Numbered from the stretch's first letter, positions 1-8,975 are shown. The stretch is 64,000 nt of DNA from Rathayibacter sp. VKM Ac-2759 (GCF_009834225.1 NZ_CP047176.1:2604001-2668000), one strand, 5' to 3'. Notes: a model not told the origin generated them from the letters alone. Translations and numbers: made by a program.

Positions 1-570
1 GTAGAGCTCGTACCGGCCCGCCGAGCTCGGCAGCTCGAGGGTCGAGCCCACCAGGATGCCCGGCTGCTGCTCGCCCGACGAGTCGAGGGTCACCGACTGC
101 CAGTACTGCCCGTCGACTCCGTCCTGCACGCGCTGGCGCAGCTCGTCGCTGATCACCCCGTTCTGCAACTCGCGGTTGTAGATGTCCTGCGGCGCGAGGG
201 AGGACGCCTCCTGGTCGGGCGAGCGGACGATCGCGATCAGGGCCGACGAGGACGCGTCGCGGACCGCGGTGCGCACCGAGCTCATCACCTCCTCCATGTC
301 CTGGCGGGTGGAGACGGTGGCGGCGTCGAGGTAGCCCTGGGCGGCGCGCGTGGCGCGGGAGGTGTCGCCGGTCACCTGGCTGAGCCGCGACTGGAACAGG
401 TTGTCGCTGATGCTGTACGAGAGGTACGCGCCCGTGGATCCGATGGCGATGCCGCTCAGCAGGACGGTGATCGCGACCGCCCGGAACTGCAGCGAGCTCC
501 GCCACGCACCGAGGATCCTCCGCGGCCAGCGGCGGACCGCCGGGACCCGGAACCGACGCGCGAGCGACAC
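1..570 (-). CDS. mtrB: MtrB sensor histidine kinase, N-terminal part (cut by window edge)
   Basis: This is the first 190 codons of a membrane sensor kinase; the rest lies beyond the left edge. The GTG start (568-570) comes 2 nt after the mtrA stop, so the two are cotranscribed. A basic cytoplasmic stretch (about 1-30) leads into one membrane helix (about 31-53) and then an extracytoplasmic sensing region with the pattern YLDAATVSTRQDMEEVM, as in actinobacterial MtrB. The DHp, HAMP and ATPase domains are outside the window. MtrB phosphorylates MtrA and links cell-wall and division status to transcription. Identity rests on the MtrA partner and the sensor sequence. No other gene fits better. 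Confidence 0.9.
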   Translation of the reverse strand, partial: MSLARRFRVPAVRRWPRRILGAWRSSLQFRAVAITVLLSGIAIGSTGAYLSYSISDNLFQSRLSQVTGDTSRATRAAQGYLDAATVSTRQDMEEVMSSVRTAVRDASSSALIAIVRSPDQEASSLAPQDIYNRELQNGVISDELRQRVQDGVDGQYWQSVTLDSSGEQQPGILVGSTLELPSSAGRYELY

Positions 571-572
571 GG

Positions 573-1259
573 TCAGCTCGGGAGCACGGCGCCGGCGCGG
601 TAGCCGACACCGCGGACGGTCATCACGATCCGGGGGTCGTCGGGGTCCTTCTCGACCTTGGCGCGCAGGCGCTGCACGTGCACGTTCACGAGGCGGGTGT
701 CGGCCTTGTAGTGGTAGCCCCAGACCTGCTCCAGCAGCATCTCGCGGGTGAACACCTGCTGGGGCTTCGAGGCGAGGGCGAGGAGGAGGTCGAACTCGAG
801 CGGGGTCAGGCCGATCCGCGCCTCACCGCGGCGGACCTCGTGACCGGCCACGTCGAGGCTGAGGTCCCCGACCTGCAGCACGGCGTTGGCCGCCACCTGA
901 GCGGGCCGCAGCCGCGTCTTGATCCGCGCGACGAGCTCCTTGGGATCGAACGGCTTGACCATGTAGTCGTCGGCACCCGACTCGAGGCCCTGCACGACGT
1001 CGGAGGTGTCCGACTTGGCCGTCAGCATGATGATCGGCACGCCCGACTCGGCGCGGACCTCGCGGCAGACCTCGATGCCGTCGCGGCCGGGCAGCATCAG
1101 GTCGAGCAGGACGAGATCGGGCCGGGAGCGGCGGAACGCGTCGAGCGCTCCCGAGCCGTCGGCGCAGAAGAAGACGTCGTACTCCTCTGCCCGCAGCACG
1201 ATGCCGATCATCTCGGCGAGGGCCGCGTCGTCGTCGACCACCAGAATTCGCGCGCTCAT
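573..1259 (-). CDS. mtrA: MtrA response regulator (OmpR/PhoB family)
   Basis: This 228-residue DNA-binding response regulator has a receiver domain (about 1-120) with the acidic cluster D9-D11, the phospho-acceptor D53 in LVLLDLMLPG, T80 and K102. A C-terminal winged helix (about 130-225) ends with the usual VRGVGYRAG motif. Length and sequence match actinobacterial MtrA, the essential regulator of cell-wall hydrolase and replication-linked genes. It is followed directly by mtrB on the same strand. The ATG at 1257-1259 gives the standard start MSARILVVDDD. The MtrA/PhoB class is certain; the MtrA identity is supported by the following sensor kinase. Confidence 0.95.
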   Translation of the reverse strand: MSARILVVDDDAALAEMIGIVLRAEEYDVFFCADGSGALDAFRRSRPDLVLLDLMLPGRDGIEVCREVRAESGVPIIMLTAKSDTSDVVQGLESGADDYMVKPFDPKELVARIKTRLRPAQVAANAVLQVGDLSLDVAGHEVRRGEARIGLTPLEFDLLLALASKPQQVFTREMLLEQVWGYHYKADTRLVNVHVQRLRAKVEKDPDDPRIVMTVRGVGYRAGAVLPS

Positions 1260-1388
1260 GAGCCTGTTCTTCCTCGTCTCGGGTCGCGCTCACCCCCCTG
1301 GGCGTCCGCGGTTACCGGCTCAGGCTAACCGACGGGGCCGGGAGGGCGCCGGGCGCGCGGCGGCGGGCGCGCACGGGCCTGTGACAGC

Positions 1389-2585
1389 ATGGGAGGGATG
1401 ACCGATGCAGCTCAGTGGCCGCCGCCCTCAGGGCCCTCCGACGCCCCTGACCGCGACGTCGTCGCGCCCGCGCCGCCGGCCCCGCCCGCGGCCTGGTCGT
1501 CGACCGGTTCCTGGCAGCAGCCGGGGCCCGCTTCGGGACCGGCGCCGGCGTGGACGCCGCCGCCCCGGCCCGGTCTCATCCCGCTCCGCCCCCTCGGCTT
1601 CGGGACCCTCCTCGGCGCGCCGTTCCAGGTGCTGCGGCGCAGCCCCCGCACCACGCTCGGCGTCGCCCTGCTCGTGCAGGGGGTCGGCTCCGTCCTCGCA
1701 CTCGTGATCTACGGAGTCGTCGCCGTCCTCGCCGTCGGGCGCGTCGAGCAGGCGGACGCCGCCGACCAGGACGCGGTCGGCGCGGGCGCCCTCGCCGTCG
1801 TGATCCTCGCCGCGCTCATCCCGCTCGCCGTCGCTCTCGCCACCGGAGCCCTGGTGCAGGGCGTGGTGGTGCTGGAGGTCTCGCGCGGGGTCCTCGGCGA
1901 GCGCCCCACTCTGCGGCAGCTCCTCGGGCGCCTCCGCGGCCGGTTCTGGGCTCTCGTCGGCTGGACGGTGCTGCAGGGCGTCGGCACGGCCCTGCTGGTC
2001 GCGGCGGCGGTCGCGCTGGCCGTCCCGCTCTTCCTGCTCGGCGCGCAGAACGGCGGCGCCGGCACGATCGTCGGCGGCGTCCTCGTCCTGATCGTCGCGG
2101 GTCTCGCGGCCTCGGCGCTCGGCGTCTGGATCGGCACGAAGCTCGCCCTGGTGCCGAGCATCCTGGTCGTGGAGCGGCTCCCGATCCGTCGCGCAGTGGG
2201 ACGCTCCTGGGGCCTCGTGGTCGGCGGGTTCTGGCGCACCTTCGGCGCCCTGGCCCTCATGCTCGTGATCGTGCAGGCCGCGAGTCAGGTGGTCGCCACT
2301 CCGCTGAGCCTGCTGGTGCCGATCGGCGGTGCGCTGATCGCGCCGACCGATCCGGACGCGCAGATCGTCACGTCGCTGATCGTCGCCCTCCTGTCGGTGG
2401 CGGTCGGCCTCGTCATCGGCGCCGTCGGCACGGTGCTGCAGTCGGCGGTGACCGGCCTGGTCTACCTCGACCGCCGGATGCGGCGCGAGGGCTTCGATCT
2501 CGTGCTTCTGCGCCACGTCGAGGACCGCGCGGCCGGACGGCCGACCCCGGATCCGTTCCCGGCCCCCGAGCGGGCGCCCCGGTGA
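1389..2585 (+). CDS. Multi-pass membrane protein with proline-rich N-terminus (GDPD-membrane-domain type)
   Basis: The first 70 or so residues are a proline/alanine-rich, probably cytoplasmic tail. About six hydrophobic segments follow, beginning near GTLLGAPFQVLRRSPRTTLG. That arrangement resembles the actinobacterial proteins labelled glycerophosphoryl diester phosphodiesterase membrane domain-containing. No catalytic phosphodiesterase domain is present, so no enzyme role is claimed. The gene heads a tightly coupled run: its stop overlaps the GTG of the DUF4129 gene by 4 bp. A second in-frame ATG at 1398 is equally possible, since neither start has a well-spaced ribosome-binding site. From memory, M. 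tuberculosis Rv3689 has the same position before a DUF4129 gene. Confidence 0.75.
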   Translation: MGGMTDAAQWPPPSGPSDAPDRDVVAPAPPAPPAAWSSTGSWQQPGPASGPAPAWTPPPRPGLIPLRPLGFGTLLGAPFQVLRRSPRTTLGVALLVQGVGSVLALVIYGVVAVLAVGRVEQADAADQDAVGAGALAVVILAALIPLAVALATGALVQGVVVLEVSRGVLGERPTLRQLLGRLRGRFWALVGWTVLQGVGTALLVAAAVALAVPLFLLGAQNGGAGTIVGGVLVLIVAGLAASALGVWIGTKLALVPSILVVERLPIRRAVGRSWGLVVGGFWRTFGALALMLVIVQAASQVVATPLSLLVPIGGALIAPTDPDAQIVTSLIVALLSVAVGLVIGAVGTVLQSAVTGLVYLDRRMRREGFDLVLLRHVEDRAAGRPTPDPFPAPERAPR

Positions 2586-3256
2586 TCCCGGGCCTGCTCG
2601 CGGGCGCGCCGCTCGACCCCCACTCGCAGGAGGCCCGCCGCCTCCTGCTCGAGGAGCTCGCCGATCCGCGCTACCGCGCCGCGGAGCCGACGTGGTTCGA
2701 CCGCACGGTGCAGGCGATCCGCGACTGGTTCTTCTCCCTCTCGGTCCCGACCGACGGCGCCGGCGTGCCGGTCGCGGCGGTGATCGGAGTCGCGGTGCTG
2801 CTCGCGCTGGTCGTCGCCGCGCTGCTCATCGCGGGGGCGCCGAAGCGGCGCCGCCGGAGCACCGTCACCGGGGCCGTTCTCGCCGACGACGACGGGCGCT
2901 CCGCCGACAGCATCCGCACCCTCGCCGAGGCGGCCGCCGCGCGCGGCGACTTCGACGAGGCCCTCGTCGAGCGCTTCCGCGCACTCGTCCGCGCCCTCGA
3001 CGAGCGGACCCTGGTCAGCCACTCCCCCGGCACCACCGCCCACGGATTCGCCCGGCGCGCCTCCGCGGCCTTCCCCGGCTCCGCCGACGCCCTGCGGGCC
3101 GGCGCCGACGACTTCGATCGCGTCCGCTACCTGGGCCGGCACTGCGGCGCCCCCGAGTACGAGCGCCTGCGCGACCTCGACCGCGCGCTCGCGGCGGCGA
3201 CTCCCGACCTCGGTGGTGCCGTCGATCCGCTCGCGTCCCTCGCCCCGCGCCGATGA
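2582..3256 (+). CDS. DUF4129 domain membrane protein
   Basis: This 224-residue protein starts at a GTG that overlaps the upstream stop (GTGA) and ends overlapping the next ATG. One hydrophobic helix (about 62-87) is followed by a basic patch, KRRRR. The C-terminal soluble region contains ARGDFDEALVERFRALVRAL and a HGFARRASAAFP stretch, the usual form of DUF4129. These domains occur beside MoxR ATPases and DUF58 proteins and sometimes with transglutaminase-like proteins. Molecular function is unknown. The overlaps indicate translational coupling with DUF4350, MoxR and DUF58, so a shared membrane complex is a reasonable inference. Confidence 0.85.
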   Translation: MIPGLLAGAPLDPHSQEARRLLLEELADPRYRAAEPTWFDRTVQAIRDWFFSLSVPTDGAGVPVAAVIGVAVLLALVVAALLIAGAPKRRRRSTVTGAVLADDDGRSADSIRTLAEAAAARGDFDEALVERFRALVRALDERTLVSHSPGTTAHGFARRASAAFPGSADALRAGADDFDRVRYLGRHCGAPEYERLRDLDRALAAATPDLGGAVDPLASLAPRR

Positions 3257-4467
3257 CCTCGACCGCTGACGTCACGAGCCCGACCCTCGGCGCGCTGCTG
3301 CGGCGCGGGCGCGTGTGGGCGCTGCTGCTCGCCCTGGTGGCCGTCGGCACCCTCCTGCTCACCGTCGCGACCGGCGCGCCGACCCCCGCTCCCGACCTCG
3401 ACCTCGACAGCGCGGCTCCCGACGGAGCGCGAGCGCTCGCCCAGGTGCTGCGCGAGCAGGGGATCGACGTCGTCCGCGCCGACGACCTCGGCACCGCGCT
3501 CGACGCCTCGGGCGACGGCGCGACCCTGCTGATCGACGACCCGAGCGCCGTCCTGGACGAGTCGCAGTACGCGGGGCTCGGCGGCGCGGCCGGCGCGATC
3601 GTCCTCGTGCAGCCCACCGGCGCCGCGCTCGACGCCCTCCTGCCGCAGGCCGCCTTCGCCGGCGCCCCGCTGGAGGAGGGCAGCCTCCCGGCCCGCTGCT
3701 CGCTCCCCGCAGCCGAGCGCGCCGCGAGCATCCCCTCCGGCGGCAGCACCTACCGCATCCTCGAGGGCGACGCGGTCGGCTGCTTCCCGGCCGGCGACGA
3801 CGCCTTCGCCCTGGTCACCGGCACCGGCCCGGGAGGTGCACCCGTCACGGCGATCGGGGACGCCGACCTCCTGCGCAACGGCACGATCGACGAGGAGGGC
3901 CGCGCGGCCCTCGCGCTGGGACTGCTCGGCGCCGAGGACCGGCTGGTCTGGTACCGCGTCGGGCTCGACGACCTGGTCGGCTCGACCGCCGCCGACCCCG
4001 CCGACCTCGCTCCGGGCTGGGTGACCCCGGCGCTCCTGCTGCTGGTGGCCGTCTTCGTCGCCTCGGCCGTCTGGCGCGGCCGCCGCTTCGGCCCCCTGGC
4101 CGTCGAGCCGCTGCCCGTCGTCGTGCACGCGAGCGAGACCGCGCGCGGTCGCGCCCGGCTCTACGCGCGCGGCGACACCCGGCTCCGGGCCCTCGACGCC
4201 CTCCGGATCGGCACGCTGCACCGCGTCGGCGCGTCGCTCGGGCTCTCACCCTCGGCCGGCGTCGACGAGATCGTGCCGGTCACCGCCGAGCTCCTCGGCC
4301 GCGACCCGGCCGCCGTCCGCCGCCTCCTGGTCGACGATCTGCCCGCCGACGACGCGGCCCTCGTGTCGGCGTCCGACGAGCTCCTCCGCCTCGAGAGCGC
4401 CGTCCGCGCCGCGCTCGTCCCCTCGACCACGCACCCCGACCGCCGACCGGAAGGCCCCCACCGATGA
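3253..4467 (+). CDS. DUF4350 domain membrane protein
   Basis: A 404-residue protein with one N-terminal membrane helix (about 24-42), a large extracytoplasmic DUF4350 region containing PDGARALAQVLREQGIDV, a second helix (about 255-275) and a cytoplasmic tail. DUF4350 resembles an inactive glutamine-amidotransferase-like fold; no catalytic Cys-His-Glu set is apparent here. The ATG overlaps the DUF4129 stop (ATGA), and its own stop overlaps the moxR ATG in the same way. The set DUF4129-DUF4350-MoxR-DUF58 is a recurring actinobacterial module. Function is not established; a role in envelope quality control or assembly with the MoxR chaperone is inference. Confidence 0.85.
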   Translation: MTSTADVTSPTLGALLRRGRVWALLLALVAVGTLLLTVATGAPTPAPDLDLDSAAPDGARALAQVLREQGIDVVRADDLGTALDASGDGATLLIDDPSAVLDESQYAGLGGAAGAIVLVQPTGAALDALLPQAAFAGAPLEEGSLPARCSLPAAERAASIPSGGSTYRILEGDAVGCFPAGDDAFALVTGTGPGGAPVTAIGDADLLRNGTIDEEGRAALALGLLGAEDRLVWYRVGLDDLVGSTAADPADLAPGWVTPALLLLVAVFVASAVWRGRRFGPLAVEPLPVVVHASETARGRARLYARGDTRLRALDALRIGTLHRVGASLGLSPSAGVDEIVPVTAELLGRDPAAVRRLLVDDLPADDAALVSASDELLRLESAVRAALVPSTTHPDRRPEGPHR

Positions 4468-5459
4468 GCGACACGTCCCTCCCCCCGACCGGCCTGCCGC
4501 CGATCGGAGACGACGACCTGCGCGTCGAGCTCGACCGCGTGCGCACCGAGGTCGGACGCGCCGTCGTCGGCCAGGACGGCGCCGTCTCGGGTCTGCTGAT
4601 CGCGCTCCTCGCCGGCGGCCACGTGCTGCTCGAGGGCGTCCCCGGAGTCGCGAAGACACTGCTCGTGCGCGCCCTGTCGGTCTCGCTCGGCCTCGACACG
4701 CGCCGCGTGCAGTTCACCCCGGACCTGATGCCCGGCGATATCACGGGCTCGCTCGTCTACGACGCCTCCACCTCGGGCTTCGCGTTCCGCGAGGGCCCCG
4801 TCTTCACGAACCTGCTCCTCGCCGACGAGATCAACCGCACGCCTCCGAAGACCCAGGCGGCCCTGCTCGAGGCGATGGAGGAGCGCCAGGTGAGCGTCGA
4901 CGGGCGGACGCTCGCGCTGCCGGATCCGTTCCTCGTCGCGGCGACGCAGAACCCCGTCGAGTACGAGGGCACCTACTCGCTTCCCGAGGCGCAGCTCGAC
5001 CGCTTCCTCCTCAAGCTCGTCCTCGAGGTGCCGCCGCGCGATGTCGAGGTCGAGGTGCTGGCGCGCCACGCGGCCGGATTCGATCCGCGCGACCTCGCCG
5101 CCGCGGGCGTGCACCCCGTGCTCGACGCCTCGCGCCTGCACGCGGCCCAGGAGGCGGTCCGCCGCGTCGGCGCCGGTCCCGACGTGCTCGGCTACATCGT
5201 CGACGTGGCGCGCGCCACCCGGCAGAGCCCGAGCGTGAAGCTCGGCGCGAGCCCCCGCGGCTCGACAGCGCTGCTCGCCGCGTCCCGCGCGTGGGCCTGG
5301 CTCAACGGCTACAGCTCGATCACCCCCGATCACGTGCAGGCGATGGTGCTGCCCGTCCTCCGGCACCGCATCCAGCTCCAGCCGGAGGCCGAGCTCGAGG
5401 GCGTGCGCACGGAGGCGGTCCTCGGCGGCATCCTCCAGCAGGTCCGCGTCCCGGTCTGA
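4464..5459 (+). CDS. moxR: MoxR-family AAA+ ATPase
   Basis: A 331-residue cytoplasmic ATPase. Walker A is GVPGVAKT (58-65) and Walker B is LLLADEIN (117-124), followed by the MoxR signature RTPPKTQAALLEAMEERQV. A TQNP sensor-1 motif lies in VAATQNPVEYEGTYSLPEAQ, and the C-terminal lid domain contains KLGASPRGS. MoxR proteins act as chaperones that help mature or activate partners, often VWA or DUF58 proteins. Here the next gene, 3 nt downstream, is DUF58 and the previous one overlaps by 4 bp, which supports a working pair. Assignment to the family is certain; the client is inferred. Confidence 0.95.
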   Translation: MSDTSLPPTGLPPIGDDDLRVELDRVRTEVGRAVVGQDGAVSGLLIALLAGGHVLLEGVPGVAKTLLVRALSVSLGLDTRRVQFTPDLMPGDITGSLVYDASTSGFAFREGPVFTNLLLADEINRTPPKTQAALLEAMEERQVSVDGRTLALPDPFLVAATQNPVEYEGTYSLPEAQLDRFLLKLVLEVPPRDVEVEVLARHAAGFDPRDLAAAGVHPVLDASRLHAAQEAVRRVGAGPDVLGYIVDVARATRQSPSVKLGASPRGSTALLAASRAWAWLNGYSSITPDHVQAMVLPVLRHRIQLQPEAELEGVRTEAVLGGILQQVRVPV

Positions 5460-5462
5460 GCC

Positions 5463-6770
5463 GTGCACCTCACCGGGCGCTCCGTCCTCGTCCTGCTCCT
5501 CGGTCTCGTGCCGGTCGTCCTCTTCGGCGGGCGCGCCGAGACCGCGTTCGGCGTGCTCGGGCTCTGGCTGCTGCTCTGGCTCGTCCTCGTCGGAGTCGAC
5601 CTCGCGGTCGCGGGATCGCCGCGCGCCGTCGTCGTCGAGCGCCGGGTCGCGGACCGGGTGCGCCTCGGCGAGCGGGCCGAGGCGGCCCTCCTGATCGCGA
5701 ACACGGGCCGGAGGCGGATCCGCGGGATGGTCCGCGACGCCTGGGAGCCGTCGGCGGGCGCGGTCGCGACCCGTTCGCCGCTGCGCCTCCCGCCCGGTGA
5801 GCGGCGCTCGGTGACGACGGTGCTCGTGCCCCGCCGGCGCGGCGAGCGGCGGGCCCTGCACGTCACGGTGCGCTCGGAGGGGCCGCTCGGACTGGCCGGC
5901 CGGCAGGCCACCCTCGCCGCCCCCGCGGTGATCCGCGTGCTGCCGCCCTTCCGCTCGCGGCGGCACTTGCCGTCGAGACTGGCGCGCCTCCGCGAGCTCG
6001 AGGGACGCACGAGCGTGATGATCCGCGGCCAGGGGACCGAGTTCGACAGCCTCCGCGAGTACGTCCGCGGCGACGACGTCCGCTCGCTCGACTGGCGTGC
6101 GACCGCGCGCCGACGCGAGCCCGTGGTGCGCACCTGGCGGCCCGAGCGCGACCGGAGGGTGATCCTCGTGCTCGACACCGGGCGCACCAGTGCGGCGCGC
6201 ATCGACGACGAGCCGCGCCTCGACACCGCGATCGAGGCGTCGCTCCTGCTCGCCGCCCTCGCCGCCTCGGCGGGCGACCGCGTCGACGTGCTCGCCTTCG
6301 ACCGGACGCGGCGCGCCCGCGTCCACGGCGCGACCGGCACGGAGGTCCTCGGCCGCGTGGTCGACGCTCTCGCCCCCGTCCAGCCGCAGCTCCTCGAGAC
6401 CGACTGGTCCGCCGTCCCCGCCCAGGTGCGCACTCTCGCCTCGCAGCGCTCCCTCGTCGTCCTGCTGACCGCGCTCGACTCCGTCGGCTCGGCCGAGGGC
6501 ATGCTCGCCGTCCTCCCCCAGCTCACCCGGCAGCACACCGTCGTCGTCGCCTGCGCCCTCGATCCCGAGCTGGTCGAGCTGGCCGCCGATCGCAGCGACC
6601 GCAGCGCCGTCTACACGGCCGCCGCGGCCCAGCGCTCCCTCACCGACTCCGACCGCCTCGCCGCGGCCGTGCGCCGGCTCGGCGGCGACGTCGTCCTCGG
6701 GAGTCCCGAGCGGCTCCCCCCGCTCCTCGCCGACCGCTACATCGCGTTGAAGGCCGCCGGGCGGCTCTGA
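5463..6770 (+). CDS. DUF58 domain-containing (VWA-like) membrane protein
   Basis: A GTG-started 435-residue protein. Two closely spaced N-terminal helices (about 7-48) are followed by a beta-rich region and then the DUF58 signature FDSLREYVRGDDVRSLDW (about 193-212). A VWA-like fold starting at VILVLDTGRTSA (about 233) contains the first acidic residue of a metal site. DUF58 proteins are the usual partners of MoxR ATPases. The gene is 3 nt from moxR and ends 9 nt before the convergent SpoIIM-like gene. It probably anchors the MoxR complex at the membrane. Substrates are unknown. Confidence 0.92.
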   Translation: MHLTGRSVLVLLLGLVPVVLFGGRAETAFGVLGLWLLLWLVLVGVDLAVAGSPRAVVVERRVADRVRLGERAEAALLIANTGRRRIRGMVRDAWEPSAGAVATRSPLRLPPGERRSVTTVLVPRRRGERRALHVTVRSEGPLGLAGRQATLAAPAVIRVLPPFRSRRHLPSRLARLRELEGRTSVMIRGQGTEFDSLREYVRGDDVRSLDWRATARRREPVVRTWRPERDRRVILVLDTGRTSAARIDDEPRLDTAIEASLLLAALAASAGDRVDVLAFDRTRRARVHGATGTEVLGRVVDALAPVQPQLLETDWSAVPAQVRTLASQRSLVVLLTALDSVGSAEGMLAVLPQLTRQHTVVVACALDPELVELAADRSDRSAVYTAAAAQRSLTDSDRLAAAVRRLGGDVVLGSPERLPPLLADRYIALKAAGRL

Positions 6771-6779
6771 GGCCGCGAC

Positions 6780-7775
6780 TCAGCTCTCGGCGATGCTGCG
6801 GGAGCCCGCGCCGAAGCGGTCGAGGTCGCCCGTCTCGCCGGCCCGCGCGGCACGGCGGCCGACGACCACCGTGTAGACCAGGAACGCACCGAGCGCGACC
6901 GCCCCGATGCCGATCTTGAGCCACCACGGCCACGGAGCCGGGGTCACGAAGCCCTCGATCACTCCCGACACCAGCAGCACGAAGACCAGTCCGATCGCGA
7001 CCGTGAAGAGACTCCGCGCGTCCTCGGCGAGGGCCTGACCCCGGGTCCGCGGGCCCGGAGCGATCCAGGCCCAGAAGATGCGCAGGCCCGCCGCCGCCGC
7101 GACGAAGACGGCCGTCAGCTCGAGCTGGCCGTGCGGAGCGATGTAGAGGAAGAACGTGTCGCCCTCGCCCACGTGGAACATCACCGCGATCGACGTGCCG
7201 AGGTTCTGCGCGTTCTGCAGCAGGATGTACGGCACGTAGACGCCGACGATGCCGAAGGCGACGCACTGGGCGGCGATCCAGGCGTTGTTCGTCCAGACCT
7301 GGCCCGCGAACGAGGCCGCCGGGTTCTCGGAGTAGTAGTCGATGAAGTCGTTCTGCGCGAAGCGGCGCAGCTCCTCGTCGTCGCCGAGGGACGCGAGCAG
7401 ACGAGGGTCGCCGAGGATCCACACCGCGTACAGCGTGGCGACCAGGGCCGTCGCCAGCGCGACCGCGAGGGTCAGCCAGCGGAGGCGGTACAGCGCCGCC
7501 GGCAGCGACAGCACGACGAAGCGCGAGACGGCCGCCAGGGGCTCGTCGCCGGTGCCGGTGAGGCGGCCGCGCGCCCGCGACAGCGAGACGGCGAGCCGGG
7601 TGCCGACCGCCGTGGAGCCCGCGGTGGAGGTGATGGCGGCGAGATCGGCGGACGCCGACTGGTAGCGCTCGACGAGCTCGTCCGCCTCGTTCCCGCTCAG
7701 CCGGCGCTTGCGCGAGAGCTCGTCCAGGCGCGTCCACTGAGCGCTGCGCGCGGCCGAGAGAGCGTCGATGTCCAT
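6780..7775 (-). CDS. SpoIIM-like (stage II sporulation protein M family) membrane protein
   Basis: A 331-residue protein. The N-terminal 95 or so residues are soluble and helical, with a conserved ELSRKRRLSGNEADELVERY stretch. Five to six membrane helices follow. The central loop contains FIDYYSENPAASFAGQVWTN, which is typical of DUF95/SpoIIM proteins beside RDD genes in actinobacteria. Such organisms do not form endospores, so a sporulation role is not implied. It is divergent from the RDD gene and convergent with DUF58, completing the MoxR module. A TATCAT box 8 nt upstream of the ATG suggests leaderless expression. Confidence 0.88.
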   Translation of the reverse strand: MDIDALSAARSAQWTRLDELSRKRRLSGNEADELVERYQSASADLAAITSTAGSTAVGTRLAVSLSRARGRLTGTGDEPLAAVSRFVVLSLPAALYRLRWLTLAVALATALVATLYAVWILGDPRLLASLGDDEELRRFAQNDFIDYYSENPAASFAGQVWTNNAWIAAQCVAFGIVGVYVPYILLQNAQNLGTSIAVMFHVGEGDTFFLYIAPHGQLELTAVFVAAAAGLRIFWAWIAPGPRTRGQALAEDARSLFTVAIGLVFVLLVSGVIEGFVTPAPWPWWLKIGIGAVALGAFLVYTVVVGRRAARAGETGDLDRFGAGSRSIAES

Positions 7776-7783
7776 CTGTTGAG

Positions 7784-7789
7784 ATGATA
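7784..7789 (-). promoter_or_regulatory. -10 box for the SpoIIM-like gene (leaderless)
   Basis: TATCAT on the minus strand, 8 nt before the ATG at 7775. It fits TANNNT spacing for a transcript that starts at or next to the start codon. No clear -35 was seen. Confidence 0.5.
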
Positions 7790-7837
7790 GCCGCGACTGT
7801 TTCTCGGCCGCGGCCCAGGACCGACCGGGAGGAACCG

Positions 7838-8710
7838 ATGGACGACGACGGCGAGTCCGGTCTGATCACCGGCGAGGCGATCGCGCTCGACGTCCCGGTG
7901 ACCTCGTTCGTGCTCCGCGCCTCCGGAGCGATCATCGACCTGCTCGCCGAGCTGGTGCTCGCCTTCGGTCTGTTCTACCTGGTCGCCTCCCTCGCCGGCG
8001 AGGGAGGCCTCGACGAGGCGGCCCTCGCGGCCGTCGCGATCGCGGCGCTCGTCGTCTCGGTCGTCGTCGTCCCGGTCGTCGTCGAGACGGCCACCCGCGG
8101 TCGCTCGCTCGGCAAGCTCGCGGTCGGTGCGCGGATCGTCCGCGACGACGGCGGCGCGATCGGCTTCCGGCACGCCCTCGTCCGCGGTCTCACCGGGGTG
8201 CTCGAGATCGTGATGACGCTGGGCGGGCTCGCCGCGGTGGTCGGGCTGCTCTCGCGGCAGTCGCGCCGTCTGGGCGACATCCTCGCGGGCACCAGGAGCC
8301 AGCTCGAGCGCGTCCCCCGGGTGGAGCCGCTCGAGGTCGAGGTGCCGGCGCCGCTGCGGGGCTGGGCCGCGACCGCGGACGTGGCGCGCCTCCCGGACGC
8401 CCTGGCGCGGCGACTCGCGCAGTACCTGCGCCAGCGCGGACGGATGACCGAGCCGTCGCGCTCGCAGCTGGCGGCCTCGCTCGCCCAGGAGGCCTCGGCG
8501 TTCGTCTCCCCGCTGCCGGACGCGCCGGCCGAGGAGTTCCTGCTCGGCGTGGCCGCCCTGCGACGGGCTCGGGAGGCCCGTGCGCTCGGCCTCGCCGATC
8601 AGCGGCTCCGTCGTCTCGCGCCGGTGCTCGCCGACGCGCCGCGCGGATTCCCCGAGCGCGAGCCCGCCCGGCCCCTCGATCAGCCCGTCGGAGGCGACGG
8701 CTCGCTGTAG
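7838..8710 (+). CDS. RDD family membrane protein
   Basis: A 290-residue protein with an RDD domain (about 10-150) carrying several hydrophobic helices, including ASGAIIDLLAELVLAFGLFY and the conserved RSLGKLAVGARIVRDDGG motif. A soluble, arginine-rich C-terminal extension runs to residue 290, containing repeated helical segments such as LARRLAQYLRQRGRM. The ATG at 7838 is chosen because GGGAGG lies 5 nt upstream. An in-frame ATG at 7784 would add 18 residues without a binding site. It lies opposite the SpoIIM-like gene, as in other actinobacteria. The RDD function is unknown. Its 3' end overlaps the convergent DUF3499 gene by 31 bp. Confidence 0.88.
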   Translation: MDDDGESGLITGEAIALDVPVTSFVLRASGAIIDLLAELVLAFGLFYLVASLAGEGGLDEAALAAVAIAALVVSVVVVPVVVETATRGRSLGKLAVGARIVRDDGGAIGFRHALVRGLTGVLEIVMTLGGLAAVVGLLSRQSRRLGDILAGTRSQLERVPRVEPLEVEVPAPLRGWAATADVARLPDALARRLAQYLRQRGRMTEPSRSQLAASLAQEASAFVSPLPDAPAEEFLLGVAALRRAREARALGLADQRLRRLAPVLADAPRGFPEREPARPLDQPVGGDGSL

Positions 8711-8916
8711 CGCACCGTGCGCCAGCCCCGCGGCACCAGCAGTCGACGGTCGTGCTCGGCGCAGAGGTCGTAGCCGTGCGGGTCGGGTGCCGGGCTGAGG
8801 GGGCCCACGGCCACGAGCGAGTCGCGGTAGTCGTACGTGAGGGTCACGGTGGCGTCGGAGCGGCACCCGGTGCGCGAGCACAGGCGCTCGTGGTCCGCCG
8901 CGCCCTGCCCGTTCAT
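8680..8916 (-). CDS. DUF3499 family small zinc-ribbon-like protein
   Basis: A 78-residue protein with a CSRTGC motif near the N-terminus and a second cysteine/histidine pair in YDLCAEHDRR, so a metal-binding ribbon is likely. It matches the actinobacterial DUF3499 family, which is found next to a metallopeptidase-like gene and whiB2, as here. The ATG at 8914-8916 is preferred over an upstream in-frame ATG at 8964. The shorter form begins just before the conserved core, and a TACTCT -10 box sits 7 nt before it. Function is unknown. The 3' end overlaps the RDD gene by 31 bp. Confidence 0.87.
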   Translation of the reverse strand: MNGQGAADHERLCSRTGCRSDATVTLTYDYRDSLVAVGPLSPAPDPHGYDLCAEHDRRLLVPRGWRTVRYSEPSPPTG

Positions 8917-8923
8917 CGGGCTC

Positions 8924-8929
8924 AGAGTA
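8924..8929 (-). promoter_or_regulatory. -10 box for the DUF3499 gene (leaderless)
   Basis: TACTCT on the minus strand, exactly 7 nt before the ATG at 8916. It supports the short start and a leaderless message. It is divergent from the box at 8964. Confidence 0.55.
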
Positions 8930-8963
8930 GCAAGGGCCCGGGAGGCACCGGCTCCCAGGCGCA

Positions 8964-8969
8964 TAGGCT
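8964..8969 (+). promoter_or_regulatory. -10 box for the metallopeptidase-like gene (leaderless)
   Basis: TAGGCT lies 6 nt before the ATG at 8976. With the box at 8924-8929 it forms a compact divergent promoter. Confidence 0.5.
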
Positions 8970-8975
8970 TGGCGC